NCBI RefSeq assembly: GCF_000024025.1
Contig: NC_013131.1
Location: 5,208,001 to 5,272,000, forward strand
From: Catenulispora acidiphila DSM 44928
GTDB taxonomy: Bacteria; Actinomycetota; Actinomycetes; Streptomycetales; Catenulisporaceae
DNA: 64,000 nt
Direction of reading: 5' to 3'
This document shows positions 35,091-42,966 of this stretch, piece after piece. The stretch's first letter is position 1; each line of letters opens with the position of its first letter. The position numbers were made by a program, and so were the translations under genes. The notes under the pieces are model-generated. The model ran no database searches. It was not told where the DNA came from and saw nothing but the letters and a program-made list of their open reading frames with translations.

Positions 35091-36404
35091 TCACATCCAG
35101 CTGCGGCGCGAGGCCGGCATCCGTGCGGCACCGGATTCTTCCGGTACCACTCCGAGCAGCTGGTGGATGCCGATGCCGCCGTCCTCGAAGCCGAGGGCGG
35201 AGCCGGCCATGTACAGCAGCCACACCCGGGCCCGCCCCACGCCCACCAGCTCCACCGCGCGGTCCCAGTTCTTCTGCAGGTTCTCCACCCACGCGCGCAG
35301 CGTCAGCGCGTAGTGCTCGCGCAGCGCCTCCACGTCCCGCAGTTCGAACCCGGCCTGCTGCATCGCGGCCGCGGTGACGCCGGCGTCCAGCAGTTCCCCG
35401 TCGGGGAAGACGTACCGGCCGATGAAGCTGCGGCTGCTGATCTTCGACCCGCCGGGGCTGGAGATGGCGTGGTTCAGCAGCCGGCCGCCCGGGCCCAACA
35501 GCGCGAACAGCGTGTCGAAGTACTCCGCGGTCCGCTCGGTACCGACGTGTTCGAACATGCCGACTGAGGAGATGGCGTCGAACCGTTCCCCGCTGAGGTC
35601 CCGGTAGTCCTGCAGCCGGATCTCCACCTGGTCGCTGACGCCGGCGGCGGCGACGCGCTCGCGTGCCAGTTCGGCCTGCGCCGCGCTGATGGTGATGCCG
35701 ACGACGCGCGCCCCGTAGTGGGTGGCGGCGTGGATCGCCATGGAGCCCCAGCCGCAGCCGACGTCCAGCAGCCGCATGCCCGGGCCGCGGTCCAGGCCGA
35801 GTTTGCGGCAGATCAGGTCGTGTTTGGCGGCTTGGGCGTCGGCGAGGGCCATGGTGGCGGCCGGTCCTTGGCTTCCGTCGTCTTCGGGGGAGACGAAGCG
35901 GGCGCAGGAGTAGGTCATCGATTCGCCGAGGACCAGCTCGTAGAACTCGTTGCCGACGTCGTAGTGGTGGCTGATGGCCTGCGAATCGCGGCGTTTGCTG
36001 TGCAGCCGTCCCTTGGGGTGTGCTTCCTGCTCCGGCGGGGCGGGTCGTCCGCGCAGGGCGCCCATTTTCGCGGCGGCGCCGAGTGCTTTGAGCGCCGCTT
36101 GGGCGCCGAGGCTGGCGTCGTTCGGCGCGCCCTGTTGCAGGGTGCGCAACACGGTGAAGATGTCGCCGCTGAAGTCCAGGTCCCCGGCTACGAACGCCCG
36201 GACCAGTCCCAGCTCTCCGGGTGCCCACACCATGTGGGCCAGTGCGTCCTTGGAGCGCACGACCACGGCTCCGACGGTGCGGCCGGTTCGGGGCGCCAGT
36301 GAGCTGCCGTCCCAGAATTCGAACCGGACCGGCGGCGGCGCGGTGCCGAGCGCGGCGGTGAGCAGGGGCCTGAATACGGCGGCGACGGTGGTATTAGTAC
36401 CCAT
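35091..36404 (-). CDS. Cyclopropane-fatty-acyl-phospholipid synthase-like methyltransferase
   Basis: A 437-residue CFA/mycolic-acid-cyclopropane-synthase family protein. The N-terminal helical domain includes GDLDFSGDIFTVLRTL. ISHHYDVGNEFYELVLGESMTYSCARF is the bicarbonate/phospholipid-site signature. RLLDVGCGWGSMAIHAATHYGARVVGITIS is the SAM-binding motif. SVGMFEHVG and the C-terminal RAWVENLQKNWDRAVELVG are family features. It would methylenate double bonds in membrane lipids. ATG 36404 is chosen; ATG 36419 is possible. It is convergent with the frameshifted membrane protein. Confidence 0.92.
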   Translation of the reverse strand: MGTNTTVAAVFRPLLTAALGTAPPPVRFEFWDGSSLAPRTGRTVGAVVVRSKDALAHMVWAPGELGLVRAFVAGDLDFSGDIFTVLRTLQQGAPNDASLGAQAALKALGAAAKMGALRGRPAPPEQEAHPKGRLHSKRRDSQAISHHYDVGNEFYELVLGESMTYSCARFVSPEDDGSQGPAATMALADAQAAKHDLICRKLGLDRGPGMRLLDVGCGWGSMAIHAATHYGARVVGITISAAQAELARERVAAAGVSDQVEIRLQDYRDLSGERFDAISSVGMFEHVGTERTAEYFDTLFALLGPGGRLLNHAISSPGGSKISSRSFIGRYVFPDGELLDAGVTAAAMQQAGFELRDVEALREHYALTLRAWVENLQKNWDRAVELVGVGRARVWLLYMAGSALGFEDGGIGIHQLLGVVPEESGAARMPASRRSWM

Positions 36405-36600
36405 ACAACTATCTTGCATCGTAACAAGCGCCGGAGCGCTACAGCCGCGCCACCTTGTGGTCGATCGAGCCACACCCTTGGCCGAATCGCCGGGTGTGAG
36501 GTGGCGCGCGCCGTGGTGCTGTGACGAACCAGACAGCGGTGTAGCGGACCGCCGCGGGGTGTACCAGACAGCCGGGTGGGCGCGCCCCTACCCTGGGCTT

Positions 36601-37233
36601 ATGGGAACCCATGCACGCGCTGAGCGCGCTCACCTCGCCCAAGTGTTGACCGATGCCGGTCCGGATGCCCCGACGTTGTGCCAGGGGTGGACGACGCGGG
36701 ATTTGGCGGCGCATGTGGTGGTGCGGGAGCGGCGGCTGGATGCCGCCGGCGGGATCATGATGAAGGCGTTGGCGCCGCGGCTGGCGCGGGTGCAGGCGGA
36801 GTTCGCGGCGCGTCCGTGGCCGGAGTTGGTGGAGATGGTGGCCGCCGGGCCGTCGAAGCGGTCGCTGTTGGGGGTGGCGGCGGTGGATGAGGCGGCGAAT
36901 GTTGTGGAGTTCTTCGTGCATTGTGAGGATGTGCGGCGGGCCAAGCCGGGGTGGGAGCCGCGGGTGCTGGATCCGGAGTTGGCTGAGGTGTTGTGGAAGC
37001 GGGCTTCGGGGATGGCGAAGCTGGTGGGGCGGCGCGCGCCGGCGGGTTTGGTGTTGCGGCGCCCGGATGGGCAGACGGCGGTGGCGCATAAGGGGGCGCC
37101 GGTGGTGACGGTGACTGCTGATCCGGGGGAGTTGGTGATGTTCATGTCGGGGCGGCAGGGGCATTCGGTGGTGGAGATGGAGGGTCCGGAGCAGGCGGTG
37201 GCGGCGGTCCGCGGCGCGAAGTTCGGGCTGTGA
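36601..37233 (+). CDS. TIGR03085-family putative metal-binding protein
   Basis: A 210-residue protein with the mycothiol-dependent maleylpyruvate isomerase/DinB-like N-terminal fold. HARAERAHLAQVLTDAGPDAPTLCQGWTTRDLAAHVVVRE and NVVEFFVHCEDVRRA supply the conserved histidine and acidic residues of TIGR03085. The function is unknown; relatives act on mycothiol or bind metals. ATG 36601 lies shortly after TACCCT, suggesting a leaderless transcript. The codons favour G endings (GTG, TTG, GCG), unlike most of the window. Its stop overlaps a possible GTG start of the next gene. Confidence 0.85.
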   Translation: MGTHARAERAHLAQVLTDAGPDAPTLCQGWTTRDLAAHVVVRERRLDAAGGIMMKALAPRLARVQAEFAARPWPELVEMVAAGPSKRSLLGVAAVDEAANVVEFFVHCEDVRRAKPGWEPRVLDPELAEVLWKRASGMAKLVGRRAPAGLVLRRPDGQTAVAHKGAPVVTVTADPGELVMFMSGRQGHSVVEMEGPEQAVAAVRGAKFGL

Positions 37234-37250
37234 CCCATAAGCTGTCCGGC

Positions 37251-38036
37251 ATGGTGGTGCGGGTGGCGACGTGGAATGTGAATTCGGTGACGGCGCGGGT
37301 CGAGCGGCTGGTGGGCTGGTTGGACTCGGCGAAGCCGGATGTGGTGTGTCTTCAGGAGTTGAAGACCACCGATGAGGCTTTCCCGGCCGGGCAGTTGGCT
37401 GATGTGGGGTATCAGGCGGCGACGTGGGGGACGGGCCGGTGGAACGGTGTGGCGATTCTGTCGCGGCTGCCGATTGCTGATGTGTGGCGGGGTTGGCCGG
37501 ATCTGCCGGATTTCGACGGGGTCGCCGAACCGCGGGCTTTGACTGCCACCTGTGGTGGTGTGCGGGTGACGTGTGTGTATGTGCCCAATGGCCGGGAGTT
37601 GGGGCATCCGCATTTTGATTACAAGCTGCGCTGGTTGGATTCGTTGACGGCGTCGGTGGCTGAGCCGGCGCGGGGGGAGTTGCCGTATGCGGTGTTGGGG
37701 GATTTCAACATCGCTCCGACCGATGCCGATGTGTGGGACATGTCGTTGTTTGCCGAGTCCACGCATGTGACGCCGGCTGAGCGGGCGAAGTTGGCCGATC
37801 TTGAGGCGCAGGGCCTGGTGGAGGTGCTGCCTCGGGCATTGAAGTACGACAAGCCGTATACGTATTGGGATTATCGGCAGTTGGCGTTCCCGAAGAACAA
37901 CGGCATGCGGATCGATCTGGTGTTCGGCAATGCGGCGTTCGCCGGGGCGGTGCGCGACGCGTATGTGGACCGGGAGGAGCGCAAGGGCAAGGGCGCCTCG
38001 GACCACGCGCCGGTGGTGGTGGATCTCGATGTGTAG
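37251..38036 (+). CDS. xthA: Exodeoxyribonuclease III (AP endonuclease)
   Basis: A 261-residue (from ATG 37251) Mg-dependent nuclease of the exonuclease III family, acting on abasic sites and 3' blocks in base-excision repair. VRVATWNVNSVTARVERL opens the fold. PDVVCLQELKTTDEAFP carries the metal-ligand glutamate, and AVLGDFNIAPTDADVWD, NGMRIDLVFGN and GASDHAPVVVDL the catalytic Asp/Asn/His residues. GTG 37230 overlaps the previous stop (GTGA) and would add seven residues if translation is coupled. It shares the G-ending codon style of its upstream neighbour. Confidence 0.93.
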   Translation: MVVRVATWNVNSVTARVERLVGWLDSAKPDVVCLQELKTTDEAFPAGQLADVGYQAATWGTGRWNGVAILSRLPIADVWRGWPDLPDFDGVAEPRALTATCGGVRVTCVYVPNGRELGHPHFDYKLRWLDSLTASVAEPARGELPYAVLGDFNIAPTDADVWDMSLFAESTHVTPAERAKLADLEAQGLVEVLPRALKYDKPYTYWDYRQLAFPKNNGMRIDLVFGNAAFAGAVRDAYVDREERKGKGASDHAPVVVDLDV

Positions 38037-38260
38037 CGCCCTGTGGTGACGGTGGTGACGACAGCGCTGACGGCCAGCCGCCGGGGCTTCCCGCGGCGGT
38101 GCCTGCCGCGGCGGGTCGCGCGTTCGGCGCAGCTGCGCGCGCCGCGGCGGCCCGGGCCGTGATCCGCTGATCGCACCGATCCGAGCCGAGCCGATCCGAT
38201 CCGACTGAGGCACCGCGCCTGGCGCGCAGTGCCGCCGACCCCCCTTTTGGACACGAGACG

Positions 38261-39448
38261 ATGGTTTGGCTCCGCCGCCCGGACCCCCGGCGCGACATCG
38301 CGGTGTCCGCGGCCGTGGTGCCCGGCGACCCGGAGGCCGGCGGCACGCCGGTGACGGTGACGCCGGCGCATTCGACGTGGACGCAGCGGCTGGTGCCGTA
38401 CCTGTTCATCGCGGTCATCGTCGGCGCGGACCTGGCCACGCCGAAGGAAGTCACCTTCTCCTCGACCCTGTCGGTCGCCCCGGCACTGTCGGCACTGCTG
38501 ACCCGTTCGGTGTTCCAGACGATCTGCACCTCCATCACCGCCATCGGCGTCTCGGCGGTGCTGTACACCTATTCGCTGCACGTCGCCGGCGAGGTGGAGG
38601 TCGCCGCGTGCGGCGCGATCCTGGTGGTGACGGTCGTCAGCGCCGTCAGCCTGGGCCTGGTGGGGCGGCAGTCGCGGATGCTGGCGAACGTGCGCAGCGT
38701 CGCGGAGACCGCGCAGCACGTGGTGCTGCGGGAGGTGCCGCCGGAGCTGACGCAGGTCCGCACCGCGGTGGCCTACCGCGCCGCAGCCGCCGAGGCCCGC
38801 ATCGGCGGCGACCTGTACGAGGCGCTGTCGACGCGCTTCGGCGACCGGCTGCTCATCGGCGACGTACGCGGCAAGGGCCTGCCGGCGGTCGAGGCAGCCG
38901 CCGACGTCCTCGGCGTGTTCCGGGAGGCGGCATACACCGAGGCCGACCTGTCCCGCGTCGCCGACCGCATGCACGCGATGCTGGCCCGCCGCCCAGCCGG
39001 CACCGAGGAGTTCGTCACCGCCGTCCTGCTCTCCGTCCACCCCGAACGCCCCACCGTGGAAGTCGTCAACTGCGGCCACCCCCCACCCCTGCTGATGCGC
39101 GACGGCCACGTCGCCGCCCTAGCGCCAGCCGAACCCGGCCCACCCCTGGGCCTGTTCGACCTGGCCACCCCATCCGGCAGCGCCTCAGCACCGGCCTCAG
39201 CCCGCTTCGCCCCCGGCGACACCCTCCTGCTCTACACCGACGGCACCACCGAAGCCCGCGACCACACCGGCCGCTTCTTCGACCTCCCCGCCTTCCTCAC
39301 CGGCCGCCCCGCAACCAGCCCAGCGGAGCTGACCCGCCAGATCCTCACCGGCCTGGCAGCACACGCCGGCGCGCGCCTGGACGACGACGTGGCGCTGCTG
39401 GTGGTGCGGCGCAAGCCGTATGTGCCGGGGCCGGCGGCGGAGGTTTAG
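38261..39448 (+). CDS. Membrane-anchored SpoIIE/RsbU-type serine phosphatase
   Basis: A 395-residue protein. Residues about 45-130 hold three membrane helices (LVPYLFIAVIVGADLA; VFQTICTSITAIGVSAVLYTY; AACGAILVVTVVSAVSLGLV). The PP2C-type domain follows: IGGDLYEALSTRFGDRLLIGDVRGKGLPAVEAA with metal-binding aspartates, NCGHPPPLLM, and LLLYTDGTTEARDHTGRFF with a further aspartate, then LDDDVALLVVRR. Such phosphatases control anti-anti-sigma factors or stress pathways; a specific partner is not encoded nearby. ATG 38261 lacks a strong ribosome binding site. Confidence 0.9.
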   Translation: MVWLRRPDPRRDIAVSAAVVPGDPEAGGTPVTVTPAHSTWTQRLVPYLFIAVIVGADLATPKEVTFSSTLSVAPALSALLTRSVFQTICTSITAIGVSAVLYTYSLHVAGEVEVAACGAILVVTVVSAVSLGLVGRQSRMLANVRSVAETAQHVVLREVPPELTQVRTAVAYRAAAAEARIGGDLYEALSTRFGDRLLIGDVRGKGLPAVEAAADVLGVFREAAYTEADLSRVADRMHAMLARRPAGTEEFVTAVLLSVHPERPTVEVVNCGHPPPLLMRDGHVAALAPAEPGPPLGLFDLATPSGSASAPASARFAPGDTLLLYTDGTTEARDHTGRFFDLPAFLTGRPATSPAELTRQILTGLAAHAGARLDDDVALLVVRRKPYVPGPAAEV

Positions 39449-39578
39449 GGGTGGTGGCCCGTGGACTGGTGGGCTTCGCCGTCCAGCTGACCGGTCAGCA
39501 TGCCGCGTCGGTGCTGGGCGGTGCGGCGCCTATGTGGCTCGGGCGGGACTGTCGGTGCTCTCGGCGAGGCTGAGGCGC

Positions 39579-40136
39579 ATGACGATCCACATCGCCAGCC
39601 GCCGACGCTCCGCCGCGTCGCTGAGCGCGGAGTTCAGCGGCGCGCGCATCATCGACGTCACGTCCAAAGGCCCGCAGCCCTGGGTACGCATGAGCCCGTT
39701 CTTCCCCCACAGCGGCATCCCGGTGCCGCTGTCCGACGGCGCCGTGTCCCAGTCGGTCGAGGGCATCTGGCAGGCACTGAAGGTGTTCCCCGGCAGCGAC
39801 GTCGACCCGCGCAAGCTCGACGTGGCGTCCATGACCGGCCTGAAGCGCACCGTCCGCAAGCACGGGCCCGTCCTCGGCCACCGCGCAGGCCTGAACGGAC
39901 AGGACCTGCTGCCGTACGAGCAGGCCCGCCGCCGCATCTTCCTACCCGCCTACCGCTGGGTACTGGAGCACAACGTCACCGACCTCATCGCCGAGCTGCG
40001 CGCCGCAGACGGCGACATCGTGCTGCTGGACTACACCGTCAACGGCGACGTCACCGACACCAGCAGCGCCCTGTCACACGCCGCGCTGATCAGGCTGTAT
40101 GTCGAGGACCGCTGGCCGGAAGAGCACACCGCATAG
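39579..40136 (+). CDS. Uncharacterised protein
   Basis: A 185-residue soluble protein that I do not recognise with certainty. It starts TIHIASRRRSAASLSAEFSGARIIDVTSKGPQPWVRMSPFFPH and has a well-conserved-looking middle (SVEGIWQALKVFPGSDVDPRKLD) that recalls uncharacterised actinomycete proteins. There are no membrane segments or signal peptide. ATG 39579 has GAGGCGC upstream. Its end overlaps the convergent GNAT gene by 47 bases. Confidence 0.7.
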   Translation: MTIHIASRRRSAASLSAEFSGARIIDVTSKGPQPWVRMSPFFPHSGIPVPLSDGAVSQSVEGIWQALKVFPGSDVDPRKLDVASMTGLKRTVRKHGPVLGHRAGLNGQDLLPYEQARRRIFLPAYRWVLEHNVTDLIAELRAADGDIVLLDYTVNGDVTDTSSALSHAALIRLYVEDRWPEEHTA

Positions 40137-40635
40137 CCACCCGGGGTCCGAGCGCGTCCAACCCGATCTCGGCCTCGTGGCGGCGCAGTGCTGCCAAGGG
40201 CTCGGGCAGTGCGGCGGGGTCGATGACGGTGAATCCGAGGCGGGCATAGAACGGGGCGTTGAACGGTACGTCGGCGAACGTCGTCAGGGTCAGTGCGCTG
40301 TGGTGGTTCGACACGGCCCAGTCGCAGCACGCTTGTACCAGTGCCGTTCCTAAGCCGCGGCGGACGAACGCAGGATGCACCGATAGCTGCTCTATGTGCG
40401 GGACGGCGCCGACCAGGTCCAGGCGTGCGAATCCCACCGGTGGGCGGCCCGCCACCAATACTGCGGCGGCGTCGGTGAAATCCGGCGTGTGCGGCAGCGG
40501 GAGCGGCTGCGTCTGTGGCAGCGGCCAGATGCCGAACTGTTCGAACACCGCGTCGGCTGCCAGCTCCAGTGCGGCGAGCCCTGCGTAATCCTCGGCGCTG
40601 GCCGGGCGTATGGGGAAGAGGCGCTCGTCGGTCAC
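40090..40635 (-). CDS. GNAT N-acetyltransferase
   Basis: A 181-residue GNAT protein. FPIRPASAEDYAGLAALE is the first strand and helix. HIEQLSVHPAFVRRGLGTALVQACCDWA includes the acetyl-CoA loop RRGLGTAL, and NAPFYARLGFTVIDPAALP is the C-terminal catalytic strand. Small-molecule acetylation is expected; the substrate is unknown. It is convergent with, and overlaps, the uncharacterised gene and lies 101 bases downstream of the MIB operon on the same strand. Confidence 0.88.
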   Translation of the reverse strand: MTDERLFPIRPASAEDYAGLAALELAADAVFEQFGIWPLPQTQPLPLPHTPDFTDAAAVLVAGRPPVGFARLDLVGAVPHIEQLSVHPAFVRRGLGTALVQACCDWAVSNHHSALTLTTFADVPFNAPFYARLGFTVIDPAALPEPLAALRRHEAEIGLDALGPRVAMRCALPASGPRHTA

Positions 40636-40736
40636 AACCCGAGCGTAAGGGCGAGTGCGATGGGTGGTCGGGCGGCGCGCGCCGCCCGACCACCCCCGGT
40701 GAGTCTGGTGAGTCCCTACCGGCAGCTAGGTAGGCG

Positions 40737-41918
40737 CTACTTGTACCGGGAGGAGTTGTCGTGCCACTCCAAGCACCCTCCCATCCATGCGCGTGCGCCG
40801 AGGACGAACCGCTGCAGCTCCGGCGAGGGCACGGCCGCGAGCGCAGCGCGGCTGTGCTCGAAGCCGCGCACCACGTCGTTGTGCAGGGCGACCACCTGCT
40901 CGGTGGCTTCGGCGATGGAGCAGTCGCGTTCGGCGGCTAGGAGGAGGACCAGGTTGCAGTCTGGGTCCTCGCCGGCTTCGCGGGCTGCTGATGCCAGGTC
41001 GTTTACGAGGACTGCTGCTGTGCCGGCTTGGGTCAGGGCGCGGTGGAACAGGGGTTCGGCGAACAGTTCTGGGGGGAGTTCGTAGCCGCCGACGACGTCG
41101 ATGAGGATCATGGAGGTGTAGAAGGAGTCGTGTTGGCGTGCTGCTAGGTAGCGCCAGGCCTGGGGGGTGATGCCGGCGTGGCGCCAGGCGTTGTAGGCGT
41201 TCCAGGACACGTACATCTGGTGTGTGGTGTGCCGTACGCGCATCACTTGTGCTGCTGAGGCGTGGCGGGTGACGTGTGCCAGTGCCGAGCGCAGGGATAC
41301 CAGTACCGGGTCGGAGACGACGGCGTCCTGTAGTGGCGGTGTGAACTCCCCGACCGGGGGTGGGGGGTCCAGTGCTGAGGAGACCAGTGCCAGGCGCTCC
41401 GGTAGTGCTTCGGCGACGGCGCCCAGGTCGGTTTCGTCGGCGTAGTAGTCATCGCTCGCCCACCAGGCGGCGTTCATCTGTGCGGAGACCAGCAGCAGGT
41501 CCGGGTCGTCGCATTCGGGGTGCGCCAGGGTGATCAGCCGGCCGAAGCCGGTCTTGGCGAACTCCTCCAGGTGCCCGGCGTGCAGCCCGATCCGCTCGGC
41601 CCAGGCCACCAGACGTGCGTTCACGTCGGCGGCCAGGGCCTCGTCGAGGCGGGACGGCGCCGGACAGTACAGCGGGGAATGCGACCCGTCGCCCCACGCG
41701 CGCAGCTCGATCGGTGCCGGCGCCAGCCGCTCAGGATGCTGCGGCGGACGCGCCGGGCTCTCCGGACCCGGATCGACATCGGAGCTGTGCCAGTGCTCCG
41801 AACGCGCCTCCGGTGCGGCAGCCTCCCACGGCGGCCGCGCCGGCGGCGGCCCGGTCAGCGCGGCCAAACCCGGCAGCACCGCCGCAGCGCTGCGCCCGGT
41901 GTCGGCGATCAGGGTCAT
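40737..41918 (-). CDS. 2-methylisoborneol synthase, terpene cyclase cargo
   Basis: A 393-residue class I terpene cyclase, last gene of the MIB operon. The metal-binding DDYYADE is at 156-162, the NSE motif NDLASAARE at 306-314, and the C-terminal RY pair at 391-392. HQMYVSWNAYNAWRHAGITPQAWRYLAARQHDSFYTSMILIDVVGGYELP is typical of MIB synthases, which cyclise 2-methyl-geranyl diphosphate to 2-methylisoborneol. Residues 1-80 are Pro/Ala/Ser-rich and disordered-looking, the segment that in family 2B systems directs packaging in the encapsulin. GGAGAG precedes ATG 41918. Confidence 0.93.
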   Translation of the reverse strand: MTLIADTGRSAAAVLPGLAALTGPPPARPPWEAAAPEARSEHWHSSDVDPGPESPARPPQHPERLAPAPIELRAWGDGSHSPLYCPAPSRLDEALAADVNARLVAWAERIGLHAGHLEEFAKTGFGRLITLAHPECDDPDLLLVSAQMNAAWWASDDYYADETDLGAVAEALPERLALVSSALDPPPPVGEFTPPLQDAVVSDPVLVSLRSALAHVTRHASAAQVMRVRHTTHQMYVSWNAYNAWRHAGITPQAWRYLAARQHDSFYTSMILIDVVGGYELPPELFAEPLFHRALTQAGTAAVLVNDLASAAREAGEDPDCNLVLLLAAERDCSIAEATEQVVALHNDVVRGFEHSRAALAAVPSPELQRFVLGARAWMGGCLEWHDNSSRYK

Positions 41919-41978
41919 GGCGTCTCTCCCCGCATTACTTTCGGTGAAGTCCTCACAGATCCGGGACGTCGCGGGCCC

Positions 41979-42827
41979 TCAGACCTTGTCGGCGGCGATC
42001 ATCAGGTAGTGGAAGCTGCCCTCCTTGTACGCGGTCAGGAACGCCTCCTCGATCCCGGTCGTCACGTTCGACTGCTCCCGCAGCTCCCAGTACGGGATCG
42101 TCGCCGCCGTCAGGTCCACCACGCTGATCGGGACCAGGCCGTTTTCGACCATCGCCGCGAAGTACTCCGAGCGCGGATGGATGTCGCAGATGTAGTGCGC
42201 GTTGATCTGGCTCACCGACCGCGACGGCAGCGCCCCGTAGGCGTCGTTGAAGCAGCCGGTGATAGTGACGTACCGCCCGCCCGGCGCCAGGGAGCGCGCG
42301 TGCTCGGCGAACAGCGAGTGCAAGTCCACGTACATCGTCGACTCGTTGTTCCAGATCGCCTGGAACGTGCCGTCGGCGAAGCCGTTGTCCAGCATGTTGC
42401 GCAGGTGGTAGTTCACCTTCCCCGACAGGCCCATCTGCTCGGCGCGGTTGTTGGCGAAGTCGACCTGCTTGCCGGAGATCGACAGCCCGTCGACGCGGCA
42501 GCCGAACCGCAGCGAGGCCATCAGCGACGTGCCGCCGCGGCCGGACCCGGCGTCCAGCAGCCGCTGCTCGGCGGTGACCGGACCGAGCTGGTCCAGCAGG
42601 AACTCGGCCTGCGCCGTCTCCAACCGGTGCATCTCGGCGATGACGCGCGCCTCCCGGTCGTCGGCCGGCGCCTGCAGCACCGACCAGTCGACGTCGCCGA
42701 TGCCGTAGTGGTGGTGGTAGATACCGTCCACCTCGCCTAAGCGGATGTTCACCGGGTTTTTCTCCCGGTCCCAGTAGTCGGCGACAGACTCCTGGTAGCG
42801 GCTGGTGACAGCAGACTGCGAACCCAT
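41979..42827 (-). CDS. Geranyl diphosphate 2-C-methyltransferase
   Basis: A 282-residue SAM methyltransferase that turns geranyl diphosphate into 2-methyl-geranyl diphosphate, the substrate of MIB synthase. VADYWDREKNPVNIRLGEVDGIYHHHYGIGDVDW is the hallmark N-terminus of the family. LLDAGSGRGGTSLMASLRFGC is the SAM site. IWNNESTMYVDLHSLFAEHARSLAPGG and the aromatic C-terminus also agree. It starts at ATG 42827 (AAGGGTGG upstream) and lies 60 bases before the cyclase gene. Confidence 0.95.
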   Translation of the reverse strand: MGSQSAVTSRYQESVADYWDREKNPVNIRLGEVDGIYHHHYGIGDVDWSVLQAPADDREARVIAEMHRLETAQAEFLLDQLGPVTAEQRLLDAGSGRGGTSLMASLRFGCRVDGLSISGKQVDFANNRAEQMGLSGKVNYHLRNMLDNGFADGTFQAIWNNESTMYVDLHSLFAEHARSLAPGGRYVTITGCFNDAYGALPSRSVSQINAHYICDIHPRSEYFAAMVENGLVPISVVDLTAATIPYWELREQSNVTTGIEEAFLTAYKEGSFHYLMIAADKV

Positions 42828-42885
42828 GGCGAAACCACCCTTCGTAGAGGTACTGCGAGGCAAGGCTGCGTCGTAGGAACAGGGA

Positions 42886-42950
42886 CGGATACAGCGGGTC
42901 AAGCAGGTCAAGCCGATAGTGCCGATAGTGCGGATCAAGCGGATACAGCG
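42886..42950. repeat. Short repeats between cyclase-like and methyltransferase genes
   Basis: CGGATACAGCG occurs at both ends (42886-42896, 42940-42950). Between them lie tandem GTCAAGC and GATAGTGCC-type units. The spacer (42828-42966) is within the operon, so the repeats are probably transcribed. Confidence 0.75.
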
Positions 42951-42966
42951 GAGAAGAAAGCTCGTG

